Source: Planococcus citri
Lineage: Eukaryota > Arthropoda > Insecta > Hemiptera > Pseudococcidae
Direction: 5' to 3'
Assembly (NCBI RefSeq): GCF_950023065.1
Contig: NC_088680.1
Location: 23,424,559 to 23,488,558, forward strand
Length of the DNA: 64,000 nt
Made by a program: the position numbers and the translations under genes. The notes below the pieces were generated by a model that saw only the letters and a list, made by a program, of their open reading frames with translations, had not been told where the DNA came from and ran no database searches. Positions 25,440 through 38,865 of this stretch are shown piece by piece; within the stretch, counting starts at the first letter, position 1; each line of letters starts with the position of its first letter.

Positions 25440-26840
25440 AATCGGCAGAAAAATTGAGTAAGAAAGGATAAAGTGTCATTAAAATTATGAAAACGTTACA
25501 AAAATAGCTTAATACATTCTACAACAGCTTTAAATGCGAGAAAGAGTGCTAAGTAGTCAAAAATAATGTTGAAAAAGATGCAAAATTTTCCATTAGAAAT
25601 GCAAAAATTCATAATGTAGCAAAAATTATTGAAGTTTTGCCAAAATATCACCAGAGTCGCTCAAAAATCACAAAAATTGAAATAAATGTGAGAAAAAAAT
25701 CACCAAAAAGAAATCGAAAACAGCGAGAAAATTTTAAATTTACATACTTTAAAAAGTAGCTTTAGTAACTAGAAATGTAGAAAAAGTAACAAAACGTTAT
25801 TTCTACATATCAAAATGTAAAATTGCAAAAATTGTACCAAAATAAAAGTTAATTTGGTCAACAAACTTGGAAAAATTACAAAAATTGCATAAATTGAAAT
25901 AAACACGAGGAAAAAGCGTAAAATTTTCCAAAAAATTTTTAAAACTCACGAAACAATTAATAAATGTTGTGTGAAAATTGCACTAAACTGTATGAAAATT
26001 GTTACAAATGTGAAAAAATATATTGGTAAATTGACTAAAAATATTTGAAAAATCACGAAAAAATCGAAAAAATGCCACAAAAATTGATAAAGAAGTAAAT
26101 AACGCAAAACTCATTGAAAAAATTGGAAAACTGCGAAACAATTCATAAAATGTCTTAATGTGCAATAAAAAAATTTTAATGAGAGAAAACGTTCGAAAAC
26201 GATTCAAAAAATTATTAGGAAATTCAAAAAATACCACAAAAAAATATTCTCAACATAAGAAAAATTCTTAAGATTAAACCTAAAAAAGGGGGGAAATGAA
26301 GAAAACATTCATAAAATGTAAATTGATATTCACTAAAACTTGTAAAAATGAACTTGACCACTGAAAATTGATGTAAATGTAAAAAATATTATTAAATTGA
26401 CTGAAAAAATTTGAAAAATGACAAACAAATTCATCAATATATCTAAAAAAAAGATCAAAAACTACGCAAAATTGCAAAGAAAAATCAAAAAAATGTCATA
26501 AAACTGCTACAAATAAACGTAAAGAATGTAAAATTCACTAAAAAAATTGAAAAATACCAAAAAAAATCATGAACATGTCTTTGATATTGTGTAAAAATTG
26601 CAAAAATTCCATAAAACTTCACAAAAATAGTTATAAATGAAAAAAGCTAATGTTGAACTCTCAAACAAAAAATTTGCCAGAATTGCTTGAAATACTTATA
26701 ACAAGAATTTTGTGAATAAGTAAGTATGAAGAAATATTCTCAAGTGCAAAAATTCATAAAGTACGTATGATTAACGTGTAAAAATAAATCACAAAAATGG
26801 CTCAAAATACTATAAAAATTAGTCAAAAAAATGCTTTTGG
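25440..26840. repeat. Degenerate A-rich low-complexity repeats
   Basis: Loosely repeated words such as GAAAAAATTGCAAAAATTCA, TCATAAAATGT and AAATTGACTAAAAA recur at irregular spacing. No exact unit could be defined. It may be an old decayed satellite. Confidence 0.45.
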
Positions 26841-28089
26841 GTGCTTTTGGAGGGAAAAAAGTATAACAAACGACAAAAGAAAAGCCAATAAGTGGCTTGA
26901 AAGCAACTGGTTCCTTAACCTAAAATGGTATTTTTTTCATATCAAAAAAATGAACTAGAATTATCCCTCGTTATTTCAGAATTTGAAAACCCCTAAAAAA
27001 TACACTTGAGATATGTACATTCATTTTTCAATTCCCTTTTTTCCTCTGTTGACCCCCAGAAAGGTAAATGTAAAAGTAAATCGAAAAAGATGATAGGTAA
27101 TATGTAATTTCCACGAAACATGGGTAATTAATAATTATTCACCGAAATATAAAAATATTATTCAATTTTAATGCTGGAATTTTGATCTTCATTCGTAGGA
27201 TTCGAACATGAACTGCAAGATCTCACATTTTTACTGTTTCAAAATAGTTTTCTCAAATTATTCGAGCTCAAAATTTCATTAAAAACCAAAAGAATTTGTA
27301 CCTACACACAAATGAAGGAAGAGAAAGAATTTGAATTTTTTTTTTTTGAAATATGTGAAATTTTTGAAAATGATTATTCTCTGTGAGATAATACTTTCCG
27401 ATCTATAGGTAAGTAAATAAATTGAAATGGCTCGAATAACAGAAATTTCAAACATTTGGGAACTTGAATTTTACAAAAATCATCCACTATAACGTTTCAG
27501 AACAACGAGAAATATTCAGAAAAAATCGTAGAAAAACATTTAAAAATTGGCATGAAGTTTTTAATTTTTTTATTTTATTCAAATAATTTCATCTTCCCCT
27601 ACATTCACGCCTTTGAAGCAAAAAATATAAACTGAAACTGAAACTGAAAAATAATTCGAAACAAAAAATATCTATCAAAAATTGATATAAAACCAGAAGA
27701 CTCTGCATCGAATACTTCTACAATCACCCTGTATCCAACACTGTCATTCACTTTTTCGCGGTCTCCAACACAACTTTACAAGGTAATTCTGAAATTCCAA
27801 TTCCACTCTAACACGATAACATCTCTAAGATATGCACCATCAAAACCGGGAGTGCAAACGACCATTCCGACTCTTCTTCCAAGTTCCAATTCCAATGTAC
27901 GTAGACGTACCTAAACCTATGAACATTTCCGTAACACGCCATTCGTCCTTCTGAGGCTCCTCGAGCTTAAGCTGTGTATAACAAAATGTAAAAAAAAATC
28001 AAAATAAATTCGAGGGTCGATCGCCTTCCACGTTACAATAGCGGAAATACTGGTTTCCAGCGAGCAAACAAGAGCAACTTTTACAATTT
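26841..28089. other. Non-coding spacer
   Basis: No exon, RNA gene or clear repeat was seen. Confidence 0.4.
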
Positions 28090-28703
28090 TTTTTTTCTTT
28101 TACAACCGCGTACTCCGGACACTGGTTAGTGGTTACCATCGCGTACACCGTACACCATACAGCAGCCACACAGTATTACCGCACGGCGAATGCACGGTGA
28201 GCACCTTCGTTGTCCAGATTTCATACACGCCGCCGCCTCTATTACATAGATCCAAACCAATTTTATATCGAACGTCGAGCGTCTTTAACCAAATCAACTT
28301 TTACTTGCGTAGCAGGTATTCGCCTCGTTAAGTACCTAACGTCGCCAGGCCGTTGTGTTTCGGTTTTTACAAGAGTGATCCGCAAGATTTGTATTTCGTG
28401 TTCGTTCGTTCGACAAATTAATTTTTTAATTATTATACGTCGATAATTAAATCAATGAAAAATATCGCGAACGTGATTTTCGTTTCGGGCGCCGTGTACT
28501 CGTATCTTCGTCTATTGTGAATTTAACGTATCGATATCTCGCGTACAAATGTAGTAATTCGTCCAGTGCTCGAATTTGTTATTGTTATTTTTTTTAATTT
28601 TCTAAATCTAGTCGGTTTCAGTGCTTTTGTTTGTTTGTTTTGTTTTTTAATTCTTTTTTTCACTATATTTTTGTAAACATTGTGTTTTTTATCCTTTCAA
28701 TCG
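28090..28703 (+). promoter_or_regulatory. Candidate promoter and 5' untranslated exon
   Basis: This is a CpG-rich island of roughly 500 bp in AT-rich surroundings. It is followed by TTTCAATCG and a strong splice donor GTGAGT at 28704-28709. Only short upstream-type open frames are present. This fits the non-coding first exon of a plus-strand gene whose coding exons lie beyond what I can recognise. It is inferred from composition and the donor only. Confidence 0.25.
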
Positions 28704-29699
28704 GTGAGTACTAATTTATAAGTTGGAATTTTTTTAATAATTAAGTAGGTACTTGAATAGGTAAAATTGATACATTTAATACTAGAGGATGCATGAAGCA
28801 CGTGGGGTGGATATTTTTTGTTGAACGTTTGACGAACTCGCAAGAGAATCTAGACAGCTGAGTGCAAAATTATGATCTTCAAATTCCAGCTTTTTAGAAA
28901 TCTCTTAAAATCAAAATTTGAGTCCCATGGGTGTTTTTTTTTACCAAACTGAACAAATAATATTAAAAAAAACAAAATTAAAAAAAGTAAAAAAAAAACA
29001 AAAAATACATAGATAAACTTTTATGAACTTTCAGTTATTGAGAATCATCTCAATCGAATTTCATGACTTTTTCCAGCTTAACGTCTTATTTGAAAACATG
29101 GGGAAAAAACACAAATAGAAGCAATAAAGACATAGGTATGTAGTTGGTAATCCAAATTTTAGAAATTGTTTCATTTTCAATCAAAATCAGGGATTGGAAA
29201 ACACAATGTTCAAGTATGCAGATTGTGAACTTAGGGGAAGGGGGTGACCTCAAAAAACTAATTTTGAAGCCAACAAATGAATCAAGCAATGTCTAAAGAA
29301 ATCTATCGAAAACACGTTTTTTTCTCCAGCTAATCACTATAAAAATGGAAGAAAAGGTAAAACTTGGAATCAATTTTTTGCAACTATTCAAACACTCAAC
29401 TTGAGACAGTAAAAGTTTTGAAAATTATAATGAACCAAAAAAAAGATTTTTACATAGGTACCTTAGTACCCACCTCTACCTACCTACATACAAAGGAGAA
29501 TAAAAAGAAGTTATTTTTTGGGGTGGGAGTAATTAGAAGCATCAGTTATAGCCAGTGCACTAAAAGAATGATTTAATCCCTAAAAATTTTCATTTTCTGC
29601 ACTAAAATATCAGAAAATCATGTTTTCCAAGCTTTTGAATTTTTATCCCCCCTCCCCTCCCTCTAAAAGACTAAAAACAGAAAAAAATCGACAGAAATT

Positions 29700-30015
29700 C
29701 ATTTTTTTTGAAAAAATCACTACTTCTTTCAACTAAATTTTCAAAAAGCTTTTAACTGGACCCCCTCCCCTCCTCTACACACAAAAAATTAACAAATTCA
29801 AATTTTTCACAGAAAAATTTTCAAAAAATTGAAATTGAAAAAAAATTTGTAGACAAACTGTTTTTTAGTAAGTATCAATCAAAATTATTATTAAAAATAA
29901 AAAATAATAATAATAAAAATGAGGGCAATAATGCATTTTTTCATTTTTTCACTACTTTTTTGACTAAACTCACTAACTTTTTTACTACTTTCACTAGCCT
30001 GTTGATACATTGAAA
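29700..30015 (+). repeat. Dispersed repeat, copy 1 of 2 in the window
   Basis: Shared blocks with 38530-38865, in the same order and orientation, are AACTGGACCCCCTCCC, ACACAAAAAATTAAC, GAAAATTTTCAAAAAA, AATCAAAATTA, TTTTTTCACTA and TACTTTCACTA. Neither copy has an open frame of note. No terminal inverted repeat was found. Confidence 0.7.
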
Positions 30016-30041
30016 AAGGTACTCATTTTGATAAAAAATTG

Positions 30042-30260
30042 TCACTGGATTTTAACTTTAGTCCAAGATTCATGAATAACTGAGCCATCGAGAATTTCAA
30101 AGGCTCTCATTAAAGTAAACTGTACAGAAAATGAAGCATTTTTTCTACCAGACGAAACACTTTTAACTGGAAGTTGATAGGGATGATCTACAAATTGCCC
30201 CTTACTCCTTGTGCTGTTGTTAAGAGGAACGTCCAACAAACTATAAACTTCACCCAAATA
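30042..30260 (-). pseudogene. Possible coding fragment of unknown gene
   Basis: Read leftwards, the frame encodes a peptide with YYLGEVYSLLDVPLNN, GQFVDHPYQLPVKSVSSG and FTLMRAFEILDGSVIHESW before its stop. Composition is balanced and not driven by A/T runs, unlike other short frames here. It abuts the dispersed repeat at 29700-30015. I do not recognise the family; it may be a captured gene scrap or chance. Confidence 0.2.
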
Positions 30261-30320
30261 GTAATTAATCTCCAAAAAAGTTGTTTTGGTGATGAAAAAT
30301 AATAACAGTTTGGATGACAA

Positions 30321-32079
30321 ATATACCTACCAAAAATACTTCTAAAGGTAATTTATCTTCTCGTTGACCAAATACTTTTTTTTGGAGCAGGGGGGGGGGG
30401 TTAAAACTTCTGTTTATAGGATTGTTTTTTTGGCATGGTCCATTTCCAAAGAACTAGGTACAGAAAATCTGCTTGAAAATGGATACTGCAAAAAATGACA
30501 GAATAGGTACCATAAAATATGATTTGTTTTTCCACTTCACAATTTTCTTATCTTCCATGTAAGATAGATCATGTAAAGAGAAATTAATTTGATCAGTTCA
30601 AGATCAACTATTCAACATATCGAGTGAAAAATTGATTTTGGAAGGTCGGACCGTTAATCCTAGCTCATTAAAAATTTGACTAAAAAGGGGCTTATTCAGA
30701 AAAAATGTGTTCTTCTTTTGTTTTCAATAGCAACCCTCTAGAAAAACGAGTCAAAAAATGGTCATTTTTTCAAGCACATTTTGAGAATAATTTTAATGCA
30801 AGGGAATTATTTTGAAACAAATGTTCTCTGATCACGATCTATCAATGGAAACATTTTGGTAAATTTGGAGGGCCCATGAAAAGATTGAATCAAATGACAG
30901 CAAATCACTAAAATAACTTTGCCTATGAATAACAAATTATAATTAAATCCTCTTTCTCACCCCCCCCCCAAAAAAAACAAATAAAAACTCCATGGAAATT
31001 TTTTGCAAAATTTGGAAATTGAAATAAATATCCAGGCAATCTGTAGGTGATATTTCAGTAAAATTTGCAAAACTTTTGAACATCTTGAAAAAGCCTAAAA
31101 AAATAATTAGCAATAAAATTTCAACTCTCTTCTCGCTTCTCGTCCTCTATCTCTCTCATTTAAATCAATAATTCGCAATGGAATTTTTTTCCAAACACGC
31201 CAAATTTACTATACTCTCTTACTACGCGCAATCCTTTATTATTAATTAATTCAGTACAAACTAGAATAATAAACTCAGTCCACTCGAAATTCATTCAAGA
31301 AGGTATAAGGCATTCAACTCTCCATATCTGTATTCTGTAACTCCGTCGTTAAAAAAAAAATTAATAACAATGTTAGCATATCTAACAAGTTTTCCACATC
31401 GTTCCACACTCATTCTCTCGTTCTTCTACCTTTGCTTGCTTATACGTATGTTAGTACCTCTACCTACGTTTCATCAATGACGATGAGCTTACGAGGTGGA
31501 TTTTCCATGAAATTGTATTTCCATTAGGAGGCCCTTTGGGATCCTGAAAAACTCGACAAAAACCTATTTTAAAGTACACGTACCTATTCGTATAAAATCA
31601 GCACATCGATAGGTGCTTTTCATGTTGAAGGTTCGTCGTGTGTATGTGTGGATGTGTGGATGTACGCAGGATTTACATAATTTAAATACCGGCATTTTCA
31701 ATGCGCCGGTAGGCTTGCCTTGACACTTTTTATACACACACAGTCTTATGGTACTTGTACGTACAGCATCGAGTTGCTTCGGATTATTTTCTTTTTACAA
31801 GTTTTTTAATTTTTCCTCAAGTAAACACCATCGACTATTTTGTTATCTAGGTATTTATGTTGATAAAGAAAAACTTACTTATGCGAGTGAAAAATTTCCT
31901 ATTGTGGAAAATTCTTTTAATTTGTTTTTCGAGATTCGTTTAATCCACTGTTTGTTTATTTTGATCCATTCAACGAGTAAGCAACTTAATAGTACCTAGC
32001 TCGATCGTTTTGATGCGATGAAAATTATTGAAATTAATTGCAGCACAGGTAGGAATCATAGGTATAGTACGAGTGCAGC
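30321..32079. other. Non-coding spacer with G/C homopolymers
   Basis: A poly-G tract lies near 30390-30400 and a poly-C tract near 30960-30970. No gene was recognised. Confidence 0.4.
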
Positions 32080-33720
32080 TCGACACCGATTTAATGAAAG
32101 TGAAATTAGCCATTTACATCGCTGTAAAATCACTGAAAAATTGACCAAATATTATCAATATTGATCATGGAAAAAAAATCAAATGAATTCAACAAAGGTT
32201 CAATGAACTTGAGCTGTAATTTTCACAAAATTTTAGTGAAAAATCACTGCATTTTGGTAAAAAAAAGGACAACATTTCAATGAAAAAAAAAAATCACTAA
32301 AATGTTGAAAAAAATCATCCTGTGATCTTGCAGAAATAAAAGAAATCACTAAATTGTATGCAAAAATGTTTCAGAGCATTTCACCAATTCTGCAATTGGT
32401 TTCAGTGTTTTTTTCTTGTTCTGCAATTTTTACAATATTCTGAAGAACAAATTTACAAAAAATTAGCGAGAGATCACTGATTTTTTTGGAGAAAAAAATG
32501 ACCAAATTTCAATGAAAACTAGAAACAGAAATATCGATGAAAATGTTTAATGCTTTCAGCAAATTCCTGATGCTTTTCAAATGATTTTTGTAGAACTTCA
32601 ATGTGCAATTTTCATAGAATTTCAGTAAGTAAGAAAAAAAATAGCTAAACTTCAATTTTTGAAAAAAATCACTGAATTTCAGAGAAAACCACTTCAGTGC
32701 TATCACAAAAAAAAGAAAGAAAAACACACCAAATTTTATAAATCATTCAGTGAACTTCAATAGGGTTTTAGTTGAACTTGATTCGAGTAATTAGTTCTTT
32801 AGCACGTGCAATTTTCAGAGAATTTCAGTGAAAAAAATTACTGAATTCCAGTGAAAACACTGAAATAACAATATAAATAATTGATACTGTCACTGAAAAG
32901 AAAATCACTGATTTTCAAAAATGATTCTGTGGATTTCAATGGGCTCTCAAGCATGTGCGATTTCAATTTCAACAGCATCTCAATAAAAAAAAAGCCTACT
33001 CGTGTCTTGTACAAGATTCTAATTGGAAAAAATAAATTTCAATTTTAAAAAAAATCACAGAAAAAATTAAACAATTTTTAAAAAAATCACAGAATTTTTT
33101 AGAGAAAAAAATTAAGTTTCAGTGAATTTTGGTGAGGTTTGGAATGGGCTTTCAGTTGTTTTTAGAACCTGAACCTAGTTGTATGCGCAATTTTCACACA
33201 ATTTCTGTGAACCACACAAGTATCAATGAATTTCAAAGAATTTTACTGGGCTTTTGGTTGATTTTAGTGATTAAGCATTTAATATTTGCAATTTCCACAG
33301 AATTTCTGTAACAAAAAAATCACTAAATTTCCATCTTGAAAAAAAAACACAAAATTTTGGTGAAAAAAAATCACTGAATTTCAATGGATTTTAAGTTGGT
33401 TTTAGTAATTCTTCAATATATATGCTGAAATTTTCAGAAAATTCCATAGGTAGTAAAAAGACTCGTTAAATTTCAATTTAAAAAATTACTTACTGAATTT
33501 CAAGGAAAATCAACAAATGAAAAAATTTACTTTTCAGTGAAAAATTGCTGAAATATCAATCAATGAAAATCAGAAAAGTTTACAATGAAAAAAATCAATG
33601 AATCCACTGCTGCAATTTTCACAAAATTTTACGAAAAACTGAAATATAAAAAAATAAATAAATAATGCTCACAACAAAAAAAATTCTTAAATACAGTTTT
33701 CAGTGATTTTTTTACAATTC
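32080..33720 (+). repeat. Degenerate tandem repeats rich in TTTCAGTGA
   Basis: A loose unit of about 100-200 bp recurs. It contains a GTTGATTTTAGTNATT-like word, then GCAATTTTCACAGAATTTC, then AAAAATCACTGAATTTCA. Examples start near 32190, 32570, 32768, 33155, 33250 and 33390. The copies are too diverged for an exact period. Confidence 0.6.
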
Positions 33721-36474
33721 TACGAATTTTGTTTTTCAATGACTCTCAGATAACAAAATTAAAGCCAAAGCACGAAAACCCCCTTCTCACCCCTTTCCCT
33801 CTCCAACTACACCAACCACTTCAAATAATTTTTCTTGCACCATTATCAGCACAGCACACGCTGGTCAAAATGAAAACAAATTTCACCTGAAATTTACCAA
33901 TCACCACCGTTGAAAAAGTATGCTACAGCATTGCATCGTATAAGATATCTATGTCACTAACAGGGGTTCGTAATGATGTTGCTAAACGTCTAAAAATGGT
34001 TGTATAATCTCGACGTGTATCTGCAATTGTACAATTGAGTCGAGTCGACCCGGCGACGAACTTGATATAGTAAAGCCTTGAATTGGCCAGCATCGTTGCA
34101 CTTGCTACATCTCGCATTTCGCTTTCATCTCCGACACTATAAATGCACGATGATTCGGTGAAACACAGAAACCGATACAGCTTCTATTACTCTCGAGTGA
34201 CAAATGTATCAAATTAATACTTTGTCGTCGTGGTAGCTGATACAGAACAGAAGTCTACAAATAAATAAAGAAATTTTTCCATACACGCTAAGGCTGACGA
34301 AGTATCAAGATCTTAAATCATATACCCGCAACAGCTAGAATAACTTGGACGAGAAAACCATCCTGGAGAATTACTACCATCTGTACAAAAGGTCACGTAG
34401 TCTCCTTACATAACACACGCCATCCATCGTCGACGTACTCTCAAGTCTCAAGCCTCCGTCTCAATTTGTAAACAACGTTTTTATCAAATCCACCATCCAA
34501 GGGTAATCTTACCCAATCGTCACTTACCTACGTCTCGTCAAAGGCGACCAACTCCGCATTGGAATGTGAGTACTCCAACAAGCATTAATCAATCCATCAA
34601 CGACGATCGAAATAAAAAAACAACGAGGAAATGCACTTGTGAATCGAATCATTATTTATGGATATCAGTGATACCCAAACTCTCCAATGATCGCAAACAA
34701 CGAACCATTTAGATCTGTATAATATAGAAATAGATCGGCTCCTCTAATCCGCCTTCTATCAAAACGATACCAATTAATAAAAGAGTACTTATCTTTGTTT
34801 GGCACTTGGCAGTATGACTATGTAGTGAAAAGTGTACCTTTCATTCAGTCACAAGTGTATATAAATCAACACACCGATGGCGATTTACTGATTAGTTAAC
34901 AATGTAGTAATAGATCCAACAAAAGTATCGCTTTACTATAGACATTTTGCCATTCATCTCATCATAGCGTATGATTAAAGAACAAGAGGTTATTTGTCTA
35001 GCATTACAGTTAATCTTCCAGCAACAGACAAGGCTTACTCAGCGAATTACATAACTTCTCTAATATGCTCTGAATGCGAAATTTTCAAATCAAAAAAATC
35101 TATAATACGATGGGCAACCCTTTAGAAAGTTTTCCATTATCTTTCATGCGATTATTCGGTATCTCTGTATACCCCTTACGAACCACTGGCTCTATAGATT
35201 GGAATCGCGTGTAGGATGAATTTCAAGCATATCTTTTAACAGCACACACCAAACAATGTACGATTAGCATTACGTAACCGAACACAGACACTCGCACCGT
35301 CTAATCACGTTGAACCTGTACGTTGAAAATTTTCACCATGCTGTTTTAATAAAAAATTAACATTTAAATTTCAAACACCTACTACTCGTACTTCGCGACG
35401 CAACTCGTACGAGTAAGTAGTAAAAATAACTATATTTCTAGTACCAACATAATATAGGTATAAGGTAGTAGGTACGCGTGCTTACACATTTCATGTACCA
35501 AAGGTCAAATGAACTTTCCATTTCACTAATATCATATACTCGTATATATGCAGCTAACTACGAGTATAAGCATTAGTCTGTATGTGATCTTTTTTTTTCT
35601 TTCGTTCTTCTTCTTCGTTCAAGATTACACGACGAAGGTTAGTAGTAAGATTTATGCTCCTGGGTCTGGAGGAAAAAAATCCTTTAAAACTAATGAAAAG
35701 CTAATGACATAACTTATTAAATAAGGTCATCAATTCGACTAGTTCAAGGTAACAGGTAATTCGGCGATTTATCGTTAATTTTACTATCTTGCATGAAATT
35801 TTTACACCTAATTACACCTAGCAGCCGTCCCACCACTACTGGTACGAGTCCAGTATTGTGAGTACCAGATGCAGCAGTATTTAGGTAAAGGTATGGTATT
35901 TACCTAGCTCAACATCATTTTGGCATTTTATGCAGATAGAATTTCACGTTCTTTTTTTCTCCATCTGATAATGCAACATAAACCTGACTAAACGTATTTG
36001 AATTTGCAATAACCAATTATAAATTTATAATATCACGGTTTTTTTAGATATTAATTACATAGGTGTATACGAATTATATATACGAACGAATATACTGAAT
36101 AATTTTCTATATCTGTAATTTCGACGTTCGATATACTTCGATCGAAATAAATTATGCACTTTTACGTAGGTAGGTACCTATACTAGGTACACATATAATT
36201 ATATCATGACGTATTCATATTTCACTTGTTTGAATAAAAAAGACATTAATGATCAAGTCATCAGGATAATATGTTATTACACATACTCGAGTCATGCAGG
36301 GTCATTACTTTGTTTTTAATTAGTCGCATTTGGAGAGGTAGGGACACGAATGTGTTGTGCTGTTCGTTGCTGTGGATTCTTATTTTTAAGAAAAATGTAT
36401 TTTCAGAAGCAGAAGCACGTGAGTGAAATACACCGCAAAAAAGCGGAATGAAAACAGTCAATATTTGAACAACG
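33721..36474. other. Non-coding spacer
   Basis: TATA-like words occur (for example near 34139 and 34857), but in this AT-rich DNA they are weak evidence. No exon or repeat family was recognised. Confidence 0.4.
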
Positions 36475-36700
36475 AAATTCCAGATTTAGGTACCTCTATC
36501 CATTTCAATGTCAATTTGAACGTCAATATTTGAAAAAATGCTCATAAAAACACCTACATAACGAAAAGAAATAACGGAAGGGGAAGGGAAGTGAAAACTG
36601 TACATTTATTAACAGCGAAATTCCAGGTTTATCAATTTCAATGTCAACCTAAACGTTAAGATTGAAGAAAAATGCACGTAAAAATTTGCACGTACTTGTA
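36475..36700 (+). repeat. Short tandem duplication, about 140-bp spacing
   Basis: Two diverged copies share GCGAAATTCCAG or ACGAAATTCCAG, ATTTCAATGTCAA and GAAAAATGC, near 36472 and 36612. Confidence 0.55.
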
Positions 36701-37429
36701 CGAGGCAGATTTCAGACCACCTCCCTCTCCAAATATGTACCAACAATTTGAGTAGTTTTTGCGAAAAATCGGAGAAAGAATACCATTCACCCTTGAAGAG
36801 GACATATTTCAGGTTCCTAATTCTTTTCTCGCCGGAATTTTTCAATTTACTTTTTCAAGCGAGATGGGTCAACTTTTTTTAAATATTTCATTCAAACTTT
36901 AATAAAAATTGTGAGTAATTTTTGTTTCTTTTGAAAATTTTTAAAATTCACTAGGCAAAGGGGCTTTCAGTTTAAACTTTTTCTGAGTCTAATGTCTAGA
37001 AAATGGAATGTTTGATGAGAAATGGAGATATGTAGTAGAATTAACTTTTGATGATGTTGTTAGGTTACAATAACAAATCGTGTCCCAAAATGATTACCAT
37101 TTTTTTTCATATAAAATTTTTCCTGCAAATATTTTTTCAAAAATCCAAAAAATGACTCGAGAAAATGATACTTTGAAGCCCTTTACGAATCCTATCAAAT
37201 CGTTGAATTCATTAAACAAATTCATATTTAAGCATTACAAACTTTGAATAAAAATCTCGTAGGTGTATTTTCGATTTTTCAATTTTTGATTTCAAATACA
37301 TAAAATTTTGAAAATTAATTTTTTGGTTGAATTTGAAAATTTTACAAAGAATTTGAAACACAACTTTATAAATATTGGAATTCAGTTTTTGGAAAGTCGA
37401 AAAATCCTGTGTAATGCAGTCCAGCTCAA

Positions 37430-38500
37430 TTTTCCATATTTTTGAAAAATTTCATGAAATCACAAAAACATTCGAGGAACTGGAGGATTGCGAAAACAAA
37501 ATGTTGGGAGATTTTGACTAAATTTAGTTAAGACCTTTATTTTGAATTGAAAGTCATTCAGAAAAATTTTAGCTTTGGGGATGTCTAATTGTCTATGAGG
37601 CGGAGATATGAGTCCTCGAAGAGAAAATTTTTTCGAAAAAATCGTGTTTTTTTTGCCCTAGCCCCCCAAAAATTTGTTTTGAAAAAATAGGCCAGTTCCT
37701 TGAGATTCTGCGTCGACCTAGCCCATTGTCATCAAAATCCAAGACCACTTTTAAGGTTCTACTGAACGGTAAAAAATTTGCAAATGACTTATTTTTGGAA
37801 ATTCATGTTTTGAAATTTTATTTTTTTCACGAATATTTCGCATTAACTAACCCAACATATCGAAAGATATCATTTCTGAAACTAAGGAAATATTTTCAAA
37901 CGCAGTGAGACTAATTTTTTGACCATTATTGCTAATTGCACATAATCGAGAAAAATAGCTAAAAACATATTGTTTTTTTTCGTTTTTGAAAATGGCAATA
38001 ATGGCCAAAAAATTTGCAACACTGCGTTCCAGAATATTTCCCCAATTTCAAAAATTATATCTTTCAATGTTTTGAGTGAAAAACTTCAGAAGAGAAAATT
38101 TTCAAAATACAAAAATTCGACCAAAAATAAGCGATTTGCAAATTTTCAACCACTCAGCAGAACCCAAAAAATGGTCTGAATTTTTTATGGCAATGGTCTG
38201 AATTGACGTAAAATCTCAAATGTAAACTGTTCTTTGGGGATATTGGGCCATTTTTCACAAATAAATAGGTTGAATAGAAGCTAGAGCGAAAAAACCACTA
38301 TTTTTTTTCGAAAATTCCTTTTTTCTGAGGACCAATATCTCCCCTGAAGGGACATCCCAAGGATTAAAATTTTTTCCGAAAAACTTTCAACTCAAAATGA
38401 AGTTTTCTACTGAATTCAGTCAAAATTCTAAATCACCAAATTCGCCAGAAGAATATTTTCAATCCCTCAACTCGGATTTGGCTGAAATTTGGACTCGCTG
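37430..38500. mobile_element. Foldback element of about 1.07 kb
   Basis: Two arms of about 500 bp are imperfect reverse complements around a centre near 37960. Matched pairs include AAGATATCATTTCTGAAA with its partner near 38050, GACCATTATTGC with GCAATAATGGCC (37990), TTTGCAAATGACTTATTTTT (37777) with the complement near 38120, the GAGATAT...GTCCTC segment (37600) with its complement near 38330, and GATTTTGACT (37510) with AGTCAAAATT near 38417. No transposase is encoded. Exact ends and target duplication could not be fixed by eye. Confidence 0.75.
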
Positions 38501-38529
38501 AAAGAGATGGTATCTAACGGAATTTAAAA

Positions 38530-38865
38530 AAAAAATTACTATACTTTTCCCACTACCCCTTTTCAACCAAATTTTCAGAAAGCTCTCCACTGGACCCCCC
38601 TCCCTCCCCACACAAAAAAATTAACAAAATTAATCTTTTCACAGGAAAATTTTCAAAAAAACTGAAATTGGAAGAAAATTTGTGTACAAAGTTGAGTATT
38701 TTTCAATTTCAATCAAAATTAAGCATACAAAAAAACCAACAACAACAACAAATGAACATCGAAAAAAGGAACGCATGGAATTTTTACATTTTTTCACTAA
38801 CTTTTTGACTAAATTCACTACTTTTTCACTACTTTCACTACCGATAAGATACCCTGAAAGAGCAT
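38530..38865 (+). repeat. Dispersed repeat, copy 2 of 2 in the window
   Basis: This copy matches 29700-30015 through the ordered blocks listed there, including CCACTGGACCCCCCTCCC and TACTTTCACTA. It lies directly beside the right arm of the 37430-38500 foldback. Confidence 0.7.
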
